Made by a program: the position numbers and the translations under genes. Of a DNA stretch of 64,000 bases, positions 26,987 through 35,578 are shown in pieces. How positions within the stretch are numbered: the first letter of the stretch is position 1; each line of letters begins with the position of its first letter. The notes under the pieces are model-generated. The model saw only the letters and a program-made list of their open reading frames with translations. It was not told the DNA's origin and did not search any database. This stretch comes from Sphingomicrobium lutaoense (GTDB lineage Bacteria > Pseudomonadota > Alphaproteobacteria > Sphingomonadales > Sphingomonadaceae): the NCBI RefSeq assembly GCF_014195685.1, contig NZ_JACICF010000001.1:1063317-1127316 (forward strand), read 5' to 3'.

Positions 26987-27919
26987 TCATGCGCGCGGAT
27001 GGGCATTCCGATAGACGTCGAGCAAGCGCGCGGCATCGACATCAGTATAGATTTGCGTCGAGGACAGGCTGGCATGGCCCAGCAGTTCCTGAAGCGAGCG
27101 CAGGTCCGCGCCCCCGGCCAGCAGGTGGGTGGCGAAACTGTGCCGCAAGGCATGGGGCGTCAGGCTATCGGGAAGCCCCAGCCGCGCACGGGCAGCGCGG
27201 ACCGAGCGGCGCAGCATGTCGGCGGAGAGGCGCCCGCCCCGGGCGCCGCGGAACAGCGGGTCATGGGCTCCCAAGGGCCATGGGCAAGCAGCGGCATATT
27301 CCTCGATTGCCTGGCGCACCGCGGGCAGAACCGGCACCACCCTCTCCTTCCCGCCCTTGCCCCGGACGCGAAGCGTGTCGCCCAGCGGTAACAGGCCCGC
27401 ATCGAGCGCCATCGCCTCAGCGATCCGCAGTCCCGATCCGTAGAGAAGCAGGAGGATGGCGAGATCGCGGCGACCCACCCAATCGGTCAAGGCGCCGTCG
27501 CGACTGTCCTCGGCAAGCGCGAGAGCATCTTCGGGCGATGCCGCGCGGGGAAGCGTCTTGCGCCGTCGCGGCGCGCGGGTGCGGGGAACTTGCGGCGTCT
27601 CGCCCTGCTCTTCGGCGGCAAAAGTCAGGAAAGCCCGCACCGCCGACAATTCGCGCGCGGCCGAGCTGTTGCCGAGGCCGCCTGCCCGCCGGTCGGCAAG
27701 ATAGGCGCGAAGATCGGCGGGCTGCAGCGTGAGAAGCGCGAAGCGACCCACTTCCTCGCCGCGATGGTCTCCCAGAAAGGTGATGAAGCGATGCGCGGTC
27801 GCGACATAGGCGCGCACCGTATGCGGGCTTCGCCGCCGGTCATGCGCGAGATGGTCTCCCCAGCGCGCGGCAAGCGCCCGTGCGGGATGCCCCTCCCCTT
27901 CTATTTGGTCGCGATGCAC
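26987..27919 (-). CDS. xerC: Site-specific tyrosine recombinase XerC
   Basis: 310 residues. SAM-like N-terminal domain, then the catalytic domain with all tyrosine-recombinase residues: R165 (GSGLRIAEA), K188 (RGKGGKER), H256 and R259 (PHALRHSFATHL), H282 (LLGHASLSSTQIY) and nucleophile Y291. With XerD it resolves chromosome dimers at dif. GTG start lies inside the DUF484 stop region (19-base overlap), with GGGGAGGGG just downstream, so the start could be slightly misplaced. The DUF484-xerC pairing is the standard chromosomal context, not a mobile element. Confidence 0.92.
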   Translation of the reverse strand: MHRDQIEGEGHPARALAARWGDHLAHDRRRSPHTVRAYVATAHRFITFLGDHRGEEVGRFALLTLQPADLRAYLADRRAGGLGNSSAARELSAVRAFLTFAAEEQGETPQVPRTRAPRRRKTLPRAASPEDALALAEDSRDGALTDWVGRRDLAILLLLYGSGLRIAEAMALDAGLLPLGDTLRVRGKGGKERVVPVLPAVRQAIEEYAAACPWPLGAHDPLFRGARGGRLSADMLRRSVRAARARLGLPDSLTPHALRHSFATHLLAGGADLRSLQELLGHASLSSTQIYTDVDAARLLDVYRNAHPRA

Positions 27920-28458
27920 CGCCCGATCATAGCGCCAAGCGCGCGGCCAAGAAAGCAGAGCAGTTCATTGCCTTCGGGGCTGCCCACCGGATCGTCCGAC
28001 GATTGACCGAGCAGCAGCACGCCCTCGACGCTCGCCGGGCCGGAAATGCGGATCACTGCCTGCGAGCGCAGTTGGCCCGACGCTTCGCCGAACAGCGGAT
28101 CGCCGCGACGTTCGGACGAAAGCTGGATTTCATCGCCTTCGCCCGCGCTGCGGATCCATTGCGGTTCGACGCTGAACACGCCCTTCCGGTCGAAGCGGAA
28201 TCCCTCGCCGCTGATGATCAGCGCGAAGGCGCAGGCATCGACCCCGAGGATCGCGGGCCAGCGCTGCGTGACCGTTTCAGCCAGTTCGGCAAGATCGACG
28301 CGGGAAGCCGCTTCGACCACCGCCGCATGGATCGCCGCGGTGGCGGCATGATGCCCGGCGGCAAAGGCCGCGAGATTGGCGCGCGCTTCTTCGGCTTCGC
28401 CCAGGCGATGGCGCAGCTTCGCCACGCCTTCCCCTTCGAAAGAGATGACCCGTCCCAT
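27901..28458 (-). CDS. DUF484 family protein
   Basis: 185 residues. N-terminal helical region (AKLRHRLGEAEEARANLAAF) followed by a GAF-like fold that ends SVEGVLLLGQSSDDPVGSPEGNELLCFLGRALGAMIGR, typical of DUF484. The family is found next to xerC throughout proteobacteria; molecular role unknown. Overlaps xerC by 19 bases. Confidence 0.85.
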   Translation of the reverse strand: MGRVISFEGEGVAKLRHRLGEAEEARANLAAFAAGHHAATAAIHAAVVEAASRVDLAELAETVTQRWPAILGVDACAFALIISGEGFRFDRKGVFSVEPQWIRSAGEGDEIQLSSERRGDPLFGEASGQLRSQAVIRISGPASVEGVLLLGQSSDDPVGSPEGNELLCFLGRALGAMIGRCIATK

Positions 28459-28515
28459 GCGCCCTGCCTTAGCGCGGCAAGGTTAAGAAATTGGCGCTTT
28501 TGCGGGAAGAATTCG

Positions 28516-29169
28516 TTAACCGATTTTCTGCCCGGTGGCTTCCCAATCCTTGAGGAAGGCAGCCAGTCCCTTGTCTGTGAGAGGATGGTTGAACATCTTC
28601 CAGATCACCTCGGGCGGCGCGGTCATCACGTCGGCGCCAAGCTTGGCCGAATCATGGATGTGAACGGGGTTGCGCACGCTCGCCACCAGGATCTGGGTGG
28701 GGAAATCGTAATTGTCGTAGATCATCCGGATATCGGCGATCAGCTCGATTCCGGGATAGCCCACATCGTCATGCCGCCCGACGAAGGGCGAGATGAAGGT
28801 CGCACCCGCCTTGGCCGCGAGCAGCGCCTGGTTGGCCGAGAAGCAGAGCGTGACATTGACCATCGTGCCATCGCTCGTGAGCTTCTTGCAGGTCTTGAGC
28901 CCCGCCGGGGTCAGAGGGACCTTGATCGCGATATTGTCGGCGATCTTGCGCAGCACTTCGGCCTCGCGCATCATTTCGTCATGCTCGGTCGCGACCACTT
29001 CGGCCGAAACCGGACCGTCGGTCAGGCCGCAGATTTCCTTCGTAACCTCGATGATGTCCCGACCGGCCTTCTTGATGAGCGAAGGATTGGTGGTCACGCC
29101 ATCGAGCAGGCCGGTGTCGGCAAGCTCGCGGATGGCGTCGATGTCGGCGGTGTCGGCGAAGAATTTCAT
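28516..29169 (-). CDS. tal: Transaldolase / fructose-6-phosphate aldolase family
   Basis: 217-residue short-type transaldolase. The Schiff-base Lys is K83 in [13 protein letters not shown]; the start [16 protein letters not shown] and [40 protein letters not shown] are diagnostic. Operates in the non-oxidative pentose phosphate pathway; a fructose-6-phosphate aldolase activity cannot be excluded from sequence. Monocistronic between DUF484 and the divergent enoyl-CoA hydratase. Confidence 0.93.
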   Translation of the reverse strand: MKFFADTADIDAIRELADTGLLDGVTTNPSLIKKAGRDIIEVTKEICGLTDGPVSAEVVATEHDEMMREAEVLRKIADNIAIKVPLTPAGLKTCKKLTSDGTMVNVTLCFSANQALLAAKAGATFISPFVGRHDDVGYPGIELIADIRMIYDNYDFPTQILVASVRNPVHIHDSAKLGADVMTAPPEVIWKMFNHPLTDKGLAAFLKDWEATGQKIG

Positions 29170-29251
29170 GATCGGCTCCCAGGTGGCGCTTGTTGACCAT
29201 AAGCGATAGCGATTGAGGAAGCGGGCGTCACCCGATTCGGAAGGAATAGCG

Positions 29252-30016
29252 ATGAGCGAGCAAGTCAGCGTCGAACGGACTCACGAAGGCGCGGTTCTCG
29301 CCATTACCCTGAAGCGCCCCGAGGCGCGCAACGCGATTACCGTCGGCATGTATGCCGCGCTGGCCGACGCGGTCGAAGGCGCGGCCGATGACCCCGGGAT
29401 GCGGCTGATCACCATCCGCGGTCAGGGGGAAGACTTCACCGCGGGCAATGACCTCATGGATTTCCTCAAGGAAATGCCCCAGCCGGGCGGCCATGAGGAT
29501 GTGCCGGTGTGGCGCTTCCTCGCGGCCATGGCAGCCAATGAAATTCCCATTCTCGCGGGCGTCCAGGGGAACGCCATCGGGATCGGCACCACGATGCTGT
29601 TCCATTGCGACCTGGTGCTGGCCGAACGCGGCTGCCGCTTCAAGATGCCTTTCGTCGATCTGGGCCTTGTCCCCGAGGCCGCCAGTTCGCTCATCCTGCC
29701 GCGACTGGGCGGGCGGCGTCGCGCGGCCCGCTATCTCCTGCTCGGGGAAGATTTCGGTGCCGACGAGGCCCTTTCGATGGGGCTCGCCAGCCATGTCGCC
29801 GACAAGGGCGGGCTCGACGATGAGTTCGATCGCCTCATCGCGACTATTCTCGCCAAGCCCGCCGAAGCGATGCGTCAGACGCAGGCATTGCTCCGCGCCG
29901 CCGATCGCAGCGAGATCGGCGAGCGGATGACCAAGGAAAACGCCCATTTCGCGGAACGGCTCACCTCGGACGAAGTGAAACAGGCGATTGCCGATTTTTT
30001 CGCGACGCGCGCCTGA
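29252..30016 (+). CDS. Enoyl-CoA hydratase/isomerase family protein
   Basis: 254-residue crotonase-fold protein. [13 protein letters not shown] at the start, oxyanion-hole segments [15 protein letters not shown] and [21 protein letters not shown], then [21 protein letters not shown]. One acid that is usual for hydratases (E in the AVxG-x-A-x-G-x-G-x-E region) is replaced, so isomerase or another crotonase activity is possible. GGAAGGA lies before the ATG. Stands alone. Confidence 0.88.
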   Translation: MSEQVSVERTHEGAVLAITLKRPEARNAITVGMYAALADAVEGAADDPGMRLITIRGQGEDFTAGNDLMDFLKEMPQPGGHEDVPVWRFLAAMAANEIPILAGVQGNAIGIGTTMLFHCDLVLAERGCRFKMPFVDLGLVPEAASSLILPRLGGRRRAARYLLLGEDFGADEALSMGLASHVADKGGLDDEFDRLIATILAKPAEAMRQTQALLRAADRSEIGERMTKENAHFAERLTSDEVKQAIADFFATRA

Positions 30017-30019
30017 GCC

Positions 30020-30412
30020 TTATTTGGCGACGTAGACTCGCTTCGATTTCTGGATATCGACCGTCGGGCCTTCGAAGAAGATGAAGTCGGTCGGCTGGGT
30101 ATAGCTGATACTGATGGTCTTGAAGTCACCGGTCATGTCGGTGACCACCGTGGCCTGCTCGAGCTTGCCGTTATGCGTTCCGAAATCGCTTTCGACCACG
30201 CGCTGCTGGATGTCCGAATCGGTGGGCGTGGGATAGATGGTGGCGAAACGCGCCGCCTCGCCCAGTGCATGCTGGACGCCTGAATTGGCCTGGAAGACCA
30301 GCGCAAGCTGGAACAGGCCGAAGACGAAAAGGATCATCACCGGCAGGGCCAGCGCGAATTCGACGACGACGGCACCCTCTTCGTTACGCAGGATTTGGTT
30401 CTTACCGATCAT
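30020..30412 (-). CDS. TadE-family pseudopilin-like protein
   Basis: 130 residues. The N-terminal NEEGAVVVEFALALPVMILFVFGLFQ is a TadE/TadF minor-pseudopilin segment with the E of the prepilin peptidase site and a single membrane helix, followed by a small periplasmic domain. Overlaps the upstream gene by 4 bases (ATGA). Part of a three-gene unit with a TadG-like protein. No tadA, B or C is nearby. Confidence 0.88.
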   Translation of the reverse strand: MIGKNQILRNEEGAVVVEFALALPVMILFVFGLFQLALVFQANSGVQHALGEAARFATIYPTPTDSDIQQRVVESDFGTHNGKLEQATVVTDMTGDFKTISISYTQPTDFIFFEGPTVDIQKSKRVYVAK

Positions 30413-30864
30413 TGCGTGCGGATCCCTGCCTGACCGTGGATGGGATATTTGCCCCGGTCGTTGGCCCCGAACAGCTTGGCCGGGAACATCGGGTCATATT
30501 CGCTTTCGATCGACACCTGCAGATAGCGGGCATAGGTCTGGCCGGTCGGGCAAGTCACGTCATACTGGCCCTGTCGCGTGCCGTTGCATTCAAGCCAGTA
30601 ATCCACGTCCACCTGCGTGATCGGGACATTGGCCTGCTGCGAGGCTTCGACCTTGAGCGTGAGAATGGTCGTCCCCGCATCCGAATTGCGCTGCATGACC
30701 TTTTCGATGGCGCTTTGCGAGGCTTGCTCGAGCCGGAGCTTTTCCGAATAGGCGAGCGCGAGGTCCGACGTGCCGATGATGAGAGTCGCCAGCACCGGGG
30801 CCAGCATCCCCATCTCGACCACCGAAGTGCCGCGCTCGTCGCGGAGGATGTCGAACATCTTCAT
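30409..30864 (-). CDS. TadE/TadF-family pseudopilin-like protein
   Basis: 151 residues. RDERGTSVVEMGMLAPVLATLIIGTSDLALAY is the pseudopilin-type N-terminal segment; the periplasmic part has two Cys pairs (ECNG and CPTG) that may form disulfides. Second gene of the unit, overlapping the following TadE gene by 4 bases and lying 4 bases after the TadG-like gene. Confidence 0.86.
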   Translation of the reverse strand: MKMFDILRDERGTSVVEMGMLAPVLATLIIGTSDLALAYSEKLRLEQASQSAIEKVMQRNSDAGTTILTLKVEASQQANVPITQVDVDYWLECNGTRQGQYDVTCPTGQTYARYLQVSIESEYDPMFPAKLFGANDRGKYPIHGQAGIRTQ

Positions 30865-30868
30865 GCGT

Positions 30869-32149
30869 TTACCCCACCAGGCGGACGTGCCGCCCCTTGA
30901 ATGCGCCCGACCCGCTCCCCGCCGGGCAGCTGTTCGAGATCGCGCTGTTGCCGCTGAAATAGACGCGGCGGGCGACCATCTGCACGCAGGCGGTCGACAT
31001 GCCGGCGGTTCCGGTAAAGGTCACCTGCTGCTTGGGAAAATAGAATGCGCCGCGGAAATGCGAGTCGCTGTTCCCGTTGATCTTGTTCGGGCTCGACGCC
31101 GAGGCCGAGGCCGTGCTGGTCGCGCGGCGGTCCTGGTAGATGGCGATGCCCTTGAACGGCCCCGTATCCGGTGCCTCGATCGTGATCTCCGCGCTGCCGT
31201 TGAAATCGACATTGCCGATCGGCGCGAGCGGGCCGCTGCTGACATTGGTCATGACGAAGGTCACGCCGTTGGGCGCGTTGATATCGGCGCTCGAGTTGGC
31301 AGTGAAATCGCCGCCCGAGATGTAATAGACGCCGGGTTCGAAATTGACTTCGCCCTTGATGTCCATCGCAGTATAGCAATTCTTGGTCGGATCACTGCTG
31401 TCGTTGGTCACCGTGACCGTCACGCCCGGCTTCACCGAAAGTTTGCCATTGGCGCAAGACCAAGGCGGATTGGCGGTTACGCTTTCGAACGGGTCTTCCT
31501 GCGCCACGGTGAAGGGCAGGAAGTCGGTACCCGAACCCCAGTTACCGGTCGTATCGATCCCGCCCACGGCGGCGATCGGCGAGGCGGTCACGCTCGACGA
31601 GCCCTTGGCCACCGCCGCATCGAGCGAGGTGGAGTTGGTAATCATCCCGCAACCGAGACTGAGGCTCGAGGAACCTGTCGCGGTAATGCCCGTCGTGGGC
31701 GTATTCTCGAGGCTCACCACGCAATATTCGCCGGTCGGCACCACCGCCGCGGTCGCGCTGGCGCGGATCACCGGCGGATCGGCGAGGAAGAGCGAGGAAA
31801 AGCTCAGTCGCTTCTGGATTTCCAGTTCGACCTGGACCGCATTCTGGTAGGTCGCGGTATCGGCGGGATAGCTGATCGACGGCGCGGAAAGCAGCGCGAT
31901 ACCCGTCGTGTTGTTGTGCGTGATATCCTTGTCGATCGCGAGCGGGATGTCCTGCCCCTGCATATCGGCATAGACGCCCGCGAAGGCCGCGGAGTCGGCT
32001 GCGCGCTGCAGTTGGCGTTTCCACGTCACCCACTGGATCGTGTCGGTCGCGAGACCGGCCGAACCGACCAGCAGCGGCATCGACGCGCCGACGATGACCA
32101 GCACATTTCCGCGCTTGTCATTCAAAAGGCTCTTGAATGCTTTCAACAT
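30869..32149 (-). CDS. TadG-family protein with Flp pseudopilin-like N-terminus
   Basis: 426 residues. NDKRGNVLVIVGASMPLLVGSAGLATDTIQWV is the TadG N-terminal helix; the long periplasmic part (about 40-426) is Ser/Thr/Gly/Asn-rich with repeated beta-like segments and several Cys. First gene of the minor-pilin operon. Probably a surface or periplasmic component of a Flp/Tad-type pilus encoded elsewhere, or an orphan adhesin-like set; not decidable here. The promoter region is 32150-32372, shared with the divergent telA. Confidence 0.85.
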   Translation of the reverse strand: MLKAFKSLLNDKRGNVLVIVGASMPLLVGSAGLATDTIQWVTWKRQLQRAADSAAFAGVYADMQGQDIPLAIDKDITHNNTTGIALLSAPSISYPADTATYQNAVQVELEIQKRLSFSSLFLADPPVIRASATAAVVPTGEYCVVSLENTPTTGITATGSSSLSLGCGMITNSTSLDAAVAKGSSSVTASPIAAVGGIDTTGNWGSGTDFLPFTVAQEDPFESVTANPPWSCANGKLSVKPGVTVTVTNDSSDPTKNCYTAMDIKGEVNFEPGVYYISGGDFTANSSADINAPNGVTFVMTNVSSGPLAPIGNVDFNGSAEITIEAPDTGPFKGIAIYQDRRATSTASASASSPNKINGNSDSHFRGAFYFPKQQVTFTGTAGMSTACVQMVARRVYFSGNSAISNSCPAGSGSGAFKGRHVRLVG

Positions 32150-32372
32150 GCAAAACTCCCGGGGACTTTTGTCCGATCAGAAGGCCTTCTATCCAAACAG
32201 GGTGTGCGAACCGTTGAGCGGCATGGTTGACAAAGTCCTAACCATGTCCGACCCGCCAATTTGGCTTGCGAAGCGGGCCTTGGCGTCTTACATTCCTAAT
32301 ACAGTTTGACGCTTGCCATCCGGGGTGCCAACGGACAGTCTTGCGGCGGCAGCGTGCGAAGGAAGGAAGAAT

Positions 32373-33575
32373 ATGGCGACCGAACCCACGACCGAGACGA
32401 AGACCAAGCTGACACTTGATCCGCCCGACGCGCTCCAGCCCATCTCCGCCGACCAGGCGGCGGGGCTTGTTCCTCTCAAGGAAGAGGAAAAGGACGAACT
32501 GGGCAAGAAGGTCGAGAGCTTCGTCAACGAACTGGCTTCGCTCGATGCCAACAGCCCCGAGTTCGGCAAGAAGGTCGACCAGCTCACCGGCATGGGCCGC
32601 AAGGAAATCTCCGAGGCCGCCGGCGCGTCGAGCCGCTTCCTCGACCGCCCCGTGAAGGCGATCGACAGCGATACCGGCATCGGCGCCGATCTCACCGAGC
32701 TTCGCCGCACGGTCGAAGCGCTCGATCCCAGCGAGAACAGTCGGCACTTCACCGGCCGCAAGCTTCTCGGCATCATCCCCTTCGGCAAGAGCATCAACCG
32801 CTATTTCGACAAATATCGCTCGGCGCAGAGCCATATCAGCGCGATCCTGTCGCGGCTTGCCAATGGCAAGGACGAACTGTTGATGGACAATGCCGCCATC
32901 GACACCGAACGGGCGGGCCTGTGGAAGACGATGCACCGCCTCGAGCAGATGATCCACATCTCCAAGACGCTCGATGCCGAACTCGAGGCCAAGGCCAATG
33001 AGCTCGACGCGACCGACCCCGCCAAGGCCAAGGCCATCCGCGAAAGCGCGCTTTTCTATACGCGCCAGCGCACGCAGGACCTGCTTACCCAAATGGCAGT
33101 GACGGTGCAGGGCTATCTCGCGCTCGATCTCGTGAAGAAGAACAATGTCGAGCTGGTGAAGGGCGTCGACCGCGCCTCGACTACCACCGTTTCGGCGTTG
33201 CGTACCGCGGTCACCGTCGCGCAGGCAATGTCGAACCAGAAGCTGGTGCTCGAACAGATCGGCGCGCTCAACACGACCACCGCCAACATGATCGACAGCA
33301 CCGGCACCATGCTCAAGAACCAGACCGGCGCGATCCACGAGCAGGCGGCTTCATCGACCATCCCGGTCGAGACACTGCAGCGCGCCTTCCAGAACATCTA
33401 TGACACGATGGACCAGATCGACACCTTCAAGCTGCAGGCGCTCGATAATATGAAGACCACGGTCAACGTGCTCGAAGGCGAGATGAAGAAATCGAAGGGC
33501 TATATCGCCCGTGCCGAAGGCATCGAGCAGGCCAAGATCGAACAGCAGAAGTCGCCCTTCGATCTGGATAGCTGA
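32373..33575 (+). CDS. telA: TelA-like toxic anion resistance family protein
   Basis: 400 residues, largely helical. The family core is visible as GRKLLGIIPFGKSINRYFDKYRSAQSHISAILSRL and LTQMAVTVQGYLALDLVKKNNVELVKGVDRASTTTVSALRTAVTVAQAM. TelA/KlaA (YaaN in Bacillus) proteins are linked to tellurite and envelope stress tolerance, but the molecular role is unclear. A GGAAGGAAG ribosome-binding site precedes the ATG. The stop and the next ATG share one base, so it is coupled with the membrane protein below. Confidence 0.9.
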   Translation: MATEPTTETKTKLTLDPPDALQPISADQAAGLVPLKEEEKDELGKKVESFVNELASLDANSPEFGKKVDQLTGMGRKEISEAAGASSRFLDRPVKAIDSDTGIGADLTELRRTVEALDPSENSRHFTGRKLLGIIPFGKSINRYFDKYRSAQSHISAILSRLANGKDELLMDNAAIDTERAGLWKTMHRLEQMIHISKTLDAELEAKANELDATDPAKAKAIRESALFYTRQRTQDLLTQMAVTVQGYLALDLVKKNNVELVKGVDRASTTTVSALRTAVTVAQAMSNQKLVLEQIGALNTTTANMIDSTGTMLKNQTGAIHEQAASSTIPVETLQRAFQNIYDTMDQIDTFKLQALDNMKTTVNVLEGEMKKSKGYIARAEGIEQAKIEQQKSPFDLDS

Positions 33576-34360
33576 TGAGTTTCACCGACCAGACCCGCAC
33601 GATCGAACGCGCTACCGCCGGTATCGAGCGGGCGCTAGTCGCGTCGCGCAAGACCGACCAGACGCTGGCCCGCTACGAACGGATCGCCGAGCGCATGGAC
33701 GCGCGCGCGGGCAATCTCGATGCGGCGCGGCAACGCGAATTGCGCCGCGTGGCGGGCGATGTAGGCGGCAGGCTCGCCCGGATCGGGGTGGCCGTCGGCC
33801 TCATCAGTCTCCTTACCATCGGAATAGGGCTGTTCATTCCCATCGGCATGTTCGGCTTCCTCGCGGCGGTGGGCCTCGCCATCGGGGTCGCCGCACTTAT
33901 GGCCTTCTGGCCGAGCGAGAAGCGTGGCGGCCCGCCCGTGCCCGCCGAACTGCCTAATGCCGAGATGGTCGCCCGTTTCGACCGCTATCTCTACCGCACC
34001 CGCCGCGCCCTCCCCGCGCCTGCGCAGGCCGAGGTGGACCAGATCAGCAGCCAGCTTTCCGACCTCGGCGCGATCCTCAAGCGGCTCGACGAAGGCGATC
34101 CGCAGGCCCGCGAAGCGCGCCGCCTGATGTCCGATCACCTGCCGGGCCTCATCGAGCGCTATGCGCAGGTGCCCGCGGGCTATCGCGACAGTATCGACGG
34201 CGAGGGAATGAGCGTCGACGAACGCCTCACCGACGGGCTAGCCGCAGGGCGCAAGGCGCTCGAGGAACTGGGCGAGGAACTGGCGCGCCGCGACATCGCC
34301 GGGCTCGAGACCCATGGCCGTTTCCTCAAGTCGCGCTATGGCCGCGACGAAATCGAATAG
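33575..34360 (+). CDS. Membrane protein paired with TelA (XpaC-like)
   Basis: 261 residues. A coiled-coil N-terminus (10-65), two membrane helices at about 68-112 (GVAVGLISLLTIGIGLFIPIG and following) and a long helical C-terminal cytoplasmic part ending in coiled coils. Such a helical membrane protein next to telA mirrors the xpaC-yaaN pair of Bacillus. XpaC itself is known only as a factor in phosphate-dye hydrolysis, so function is open. Coupled to telA by a 1-base overlap. Confidence 0.72.
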   Translation: MSFTDQTRTIERATAGIERALVASRKTDQTLARYERIAERMDARAGNLDAARQRELRRVAGDVGGRLARIGVAVGLISLLTIGIGLFIPIGMFGFLAAVGLAIGVAALMAFWPSEKRGGPPVPAELPNAEMVARFDRYLYRTRRALPAPAQAEVDQISSQLSDLGAILKRLDEGDPQAREARRLMSDHLPGLIERYAQVPAGYRDSIDGEGMSVDERLTDGLAAGRKALEELGEELARRDIAGLETHGRFLKSRYGRDEIE

Positions 34361-34363
34361 GGA

Positions 34364-35578
34364 TCAGCCGATCACGCCCTTTGCGCGCAGCTGGCGAAGC
34401 GCCTGCGGGCTCAGATAGGCGCGCAATTCCTCGTCGCTATGTTCGCCCAGCGCGGGCGGTGCGAGCCGGGCATCGGCGCGCATGCCACCGAGGCGGATCG
34501 GCGAACCCACCATCGGCACCGCGCCCAGTGCGCCTGTTCCCCGCTCCTGACGCGCCCCGCGATGCGCGGCCTGCGGGTCGGCAAGCGCCTCCGAAATCGA
34601 GTTGATCGGACCGGCGGGAATGCCGGCCTCGAGCAGGGCATCGAGCCATTCGTCCGAGGAGCGGTCGGCCAGCACCGCGCCGACCTTGGCGACGATCGCT
34701 TCGCGGTGGGCGACCCGCGCCGCGTTGGTCGCGAACCGCTCGTCCTCGGCCCATTCGGGATGGCCACAGATGGCGGCGAGCTTGGCGAACTGGCGGTCAT
34801 TGCCCACCGCGACGACGATCGGCCGGTCGCGCGTCGCGAAGGGCTGATAGGGCACGATATTGGGATGGCTGTTACCCTGCCGCACGGGGTCCTTGCCCGA
34901 TACCATGGCGTTCGAAGCCTGGTTGGCGAGCACCGCGAGCTGGGTGTCGAACAGCGCCATGTCGATGACCGCGCCCTCGCCCGTCATGTCGCGCTCGTGC
35001 AGCGCGGCGAGGATCGCGCTGGCGGTGTACATGCCGGTGAAGATGTCGGCGATCGCCACGCCCACGCGCAGCGGGCCGCCATTTTCCAGCTCGTCGGGAA
35101 GGCCGGTGACGCTCATCATCCCGCCCATCGCCTGGATCATATAATCATAGCCCGCGCGGTCGGCATAAGGACCGTCCTGCCCAAACCCCGTGACCGAAGC
35201 ATAGATCAGGCGCGGATTGACCTTGCGCAAGCTCTCGGCGTCAAGGCCGAAACGCGCCAACCCGCCGACCTTGTAATTCTCGACCAGTACGTCGGCGTCG
35301 GCGGCCATGCGGCGAACGATCTCGGCGCCCTCCGCTTGCGAGAAATCGATGGCGACCGATTTCTTGCCGCGATTGGCGGCAAGGAAATAAGCGGCGACCC
35401 GCTCCTCGCCATGTTCATGCCAAGGCGGGCCCCAATGGCGCGTGTCGTCGCCCGCGCCCGGCTTTTCGACCTTGATGACATCGGCGCCGAGGTCAGCGAG
35501 CAGCTGCGTGCACCAGGGCCCTGCAAGAACCCGCGACAGGTCGAGAACCCTGAGGCCTTCGAGCGGATGGGCGCTCAT
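34364..35578 (-). CDS. CaiB/BaiF CoA-transferase family protein
   Basis: 404 residues. Class III CoA transferase: PLEGLRVLDLSRVLAGPWCTQLLADLGADVIKVEKP opens the protein, followed by NRGKKSVAIDF, YDYMIQAMGG and the closing PIRLGG region. Catalyses CoA transfer between an organic acid and a donor thioester; substrate not inferable. ATG (35578) overlaps the stop of the upstream oxidoreductase by 4 bases, giving a three-gene unit with gor. Confidence 0.9.
   Translation of the reverse strand: MSAHPLEGLRVLDLSRVLAGPWCTQLLADLGADVIKVEKPGAGDDTRHWGPPWHEHGEERVAAYFLAANRGKKSVAIDFSQAEGAEIVRRMAADADVLVENYKVGGLARFGLDAESLRKVNPRLIYASVTGFGQDGPYADRAGYDYMIQAMGGMMSVTGLPDELENGGPLRVGVAIADIFTGMYTASAILAALHERDMTGEGAVIDMALFDTQLAVLANQASNAMVSGKDPVRQGNSHPNIVPYQPFATRDRPIVVAVGNDRQFAKLAAICGHPEWAEDERFATNAARVAHREAIVAKVGAVLADRSSDEWLDALLEAGIPAGPINSISEALADPQAAHRGARQERGTGALGAVPMVGSPIRLGGMRADARLAPPALGEHSDEELRAYLSPQALRQLRAKGVIG

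Noticed and set aside
26987-27919. xerC as an integrase of a mobile element
   Set aside because: DUF484-xerC pairing and the sequence are those of the chromosomal dimer-resolution enzyme; no att repeats or cargo.
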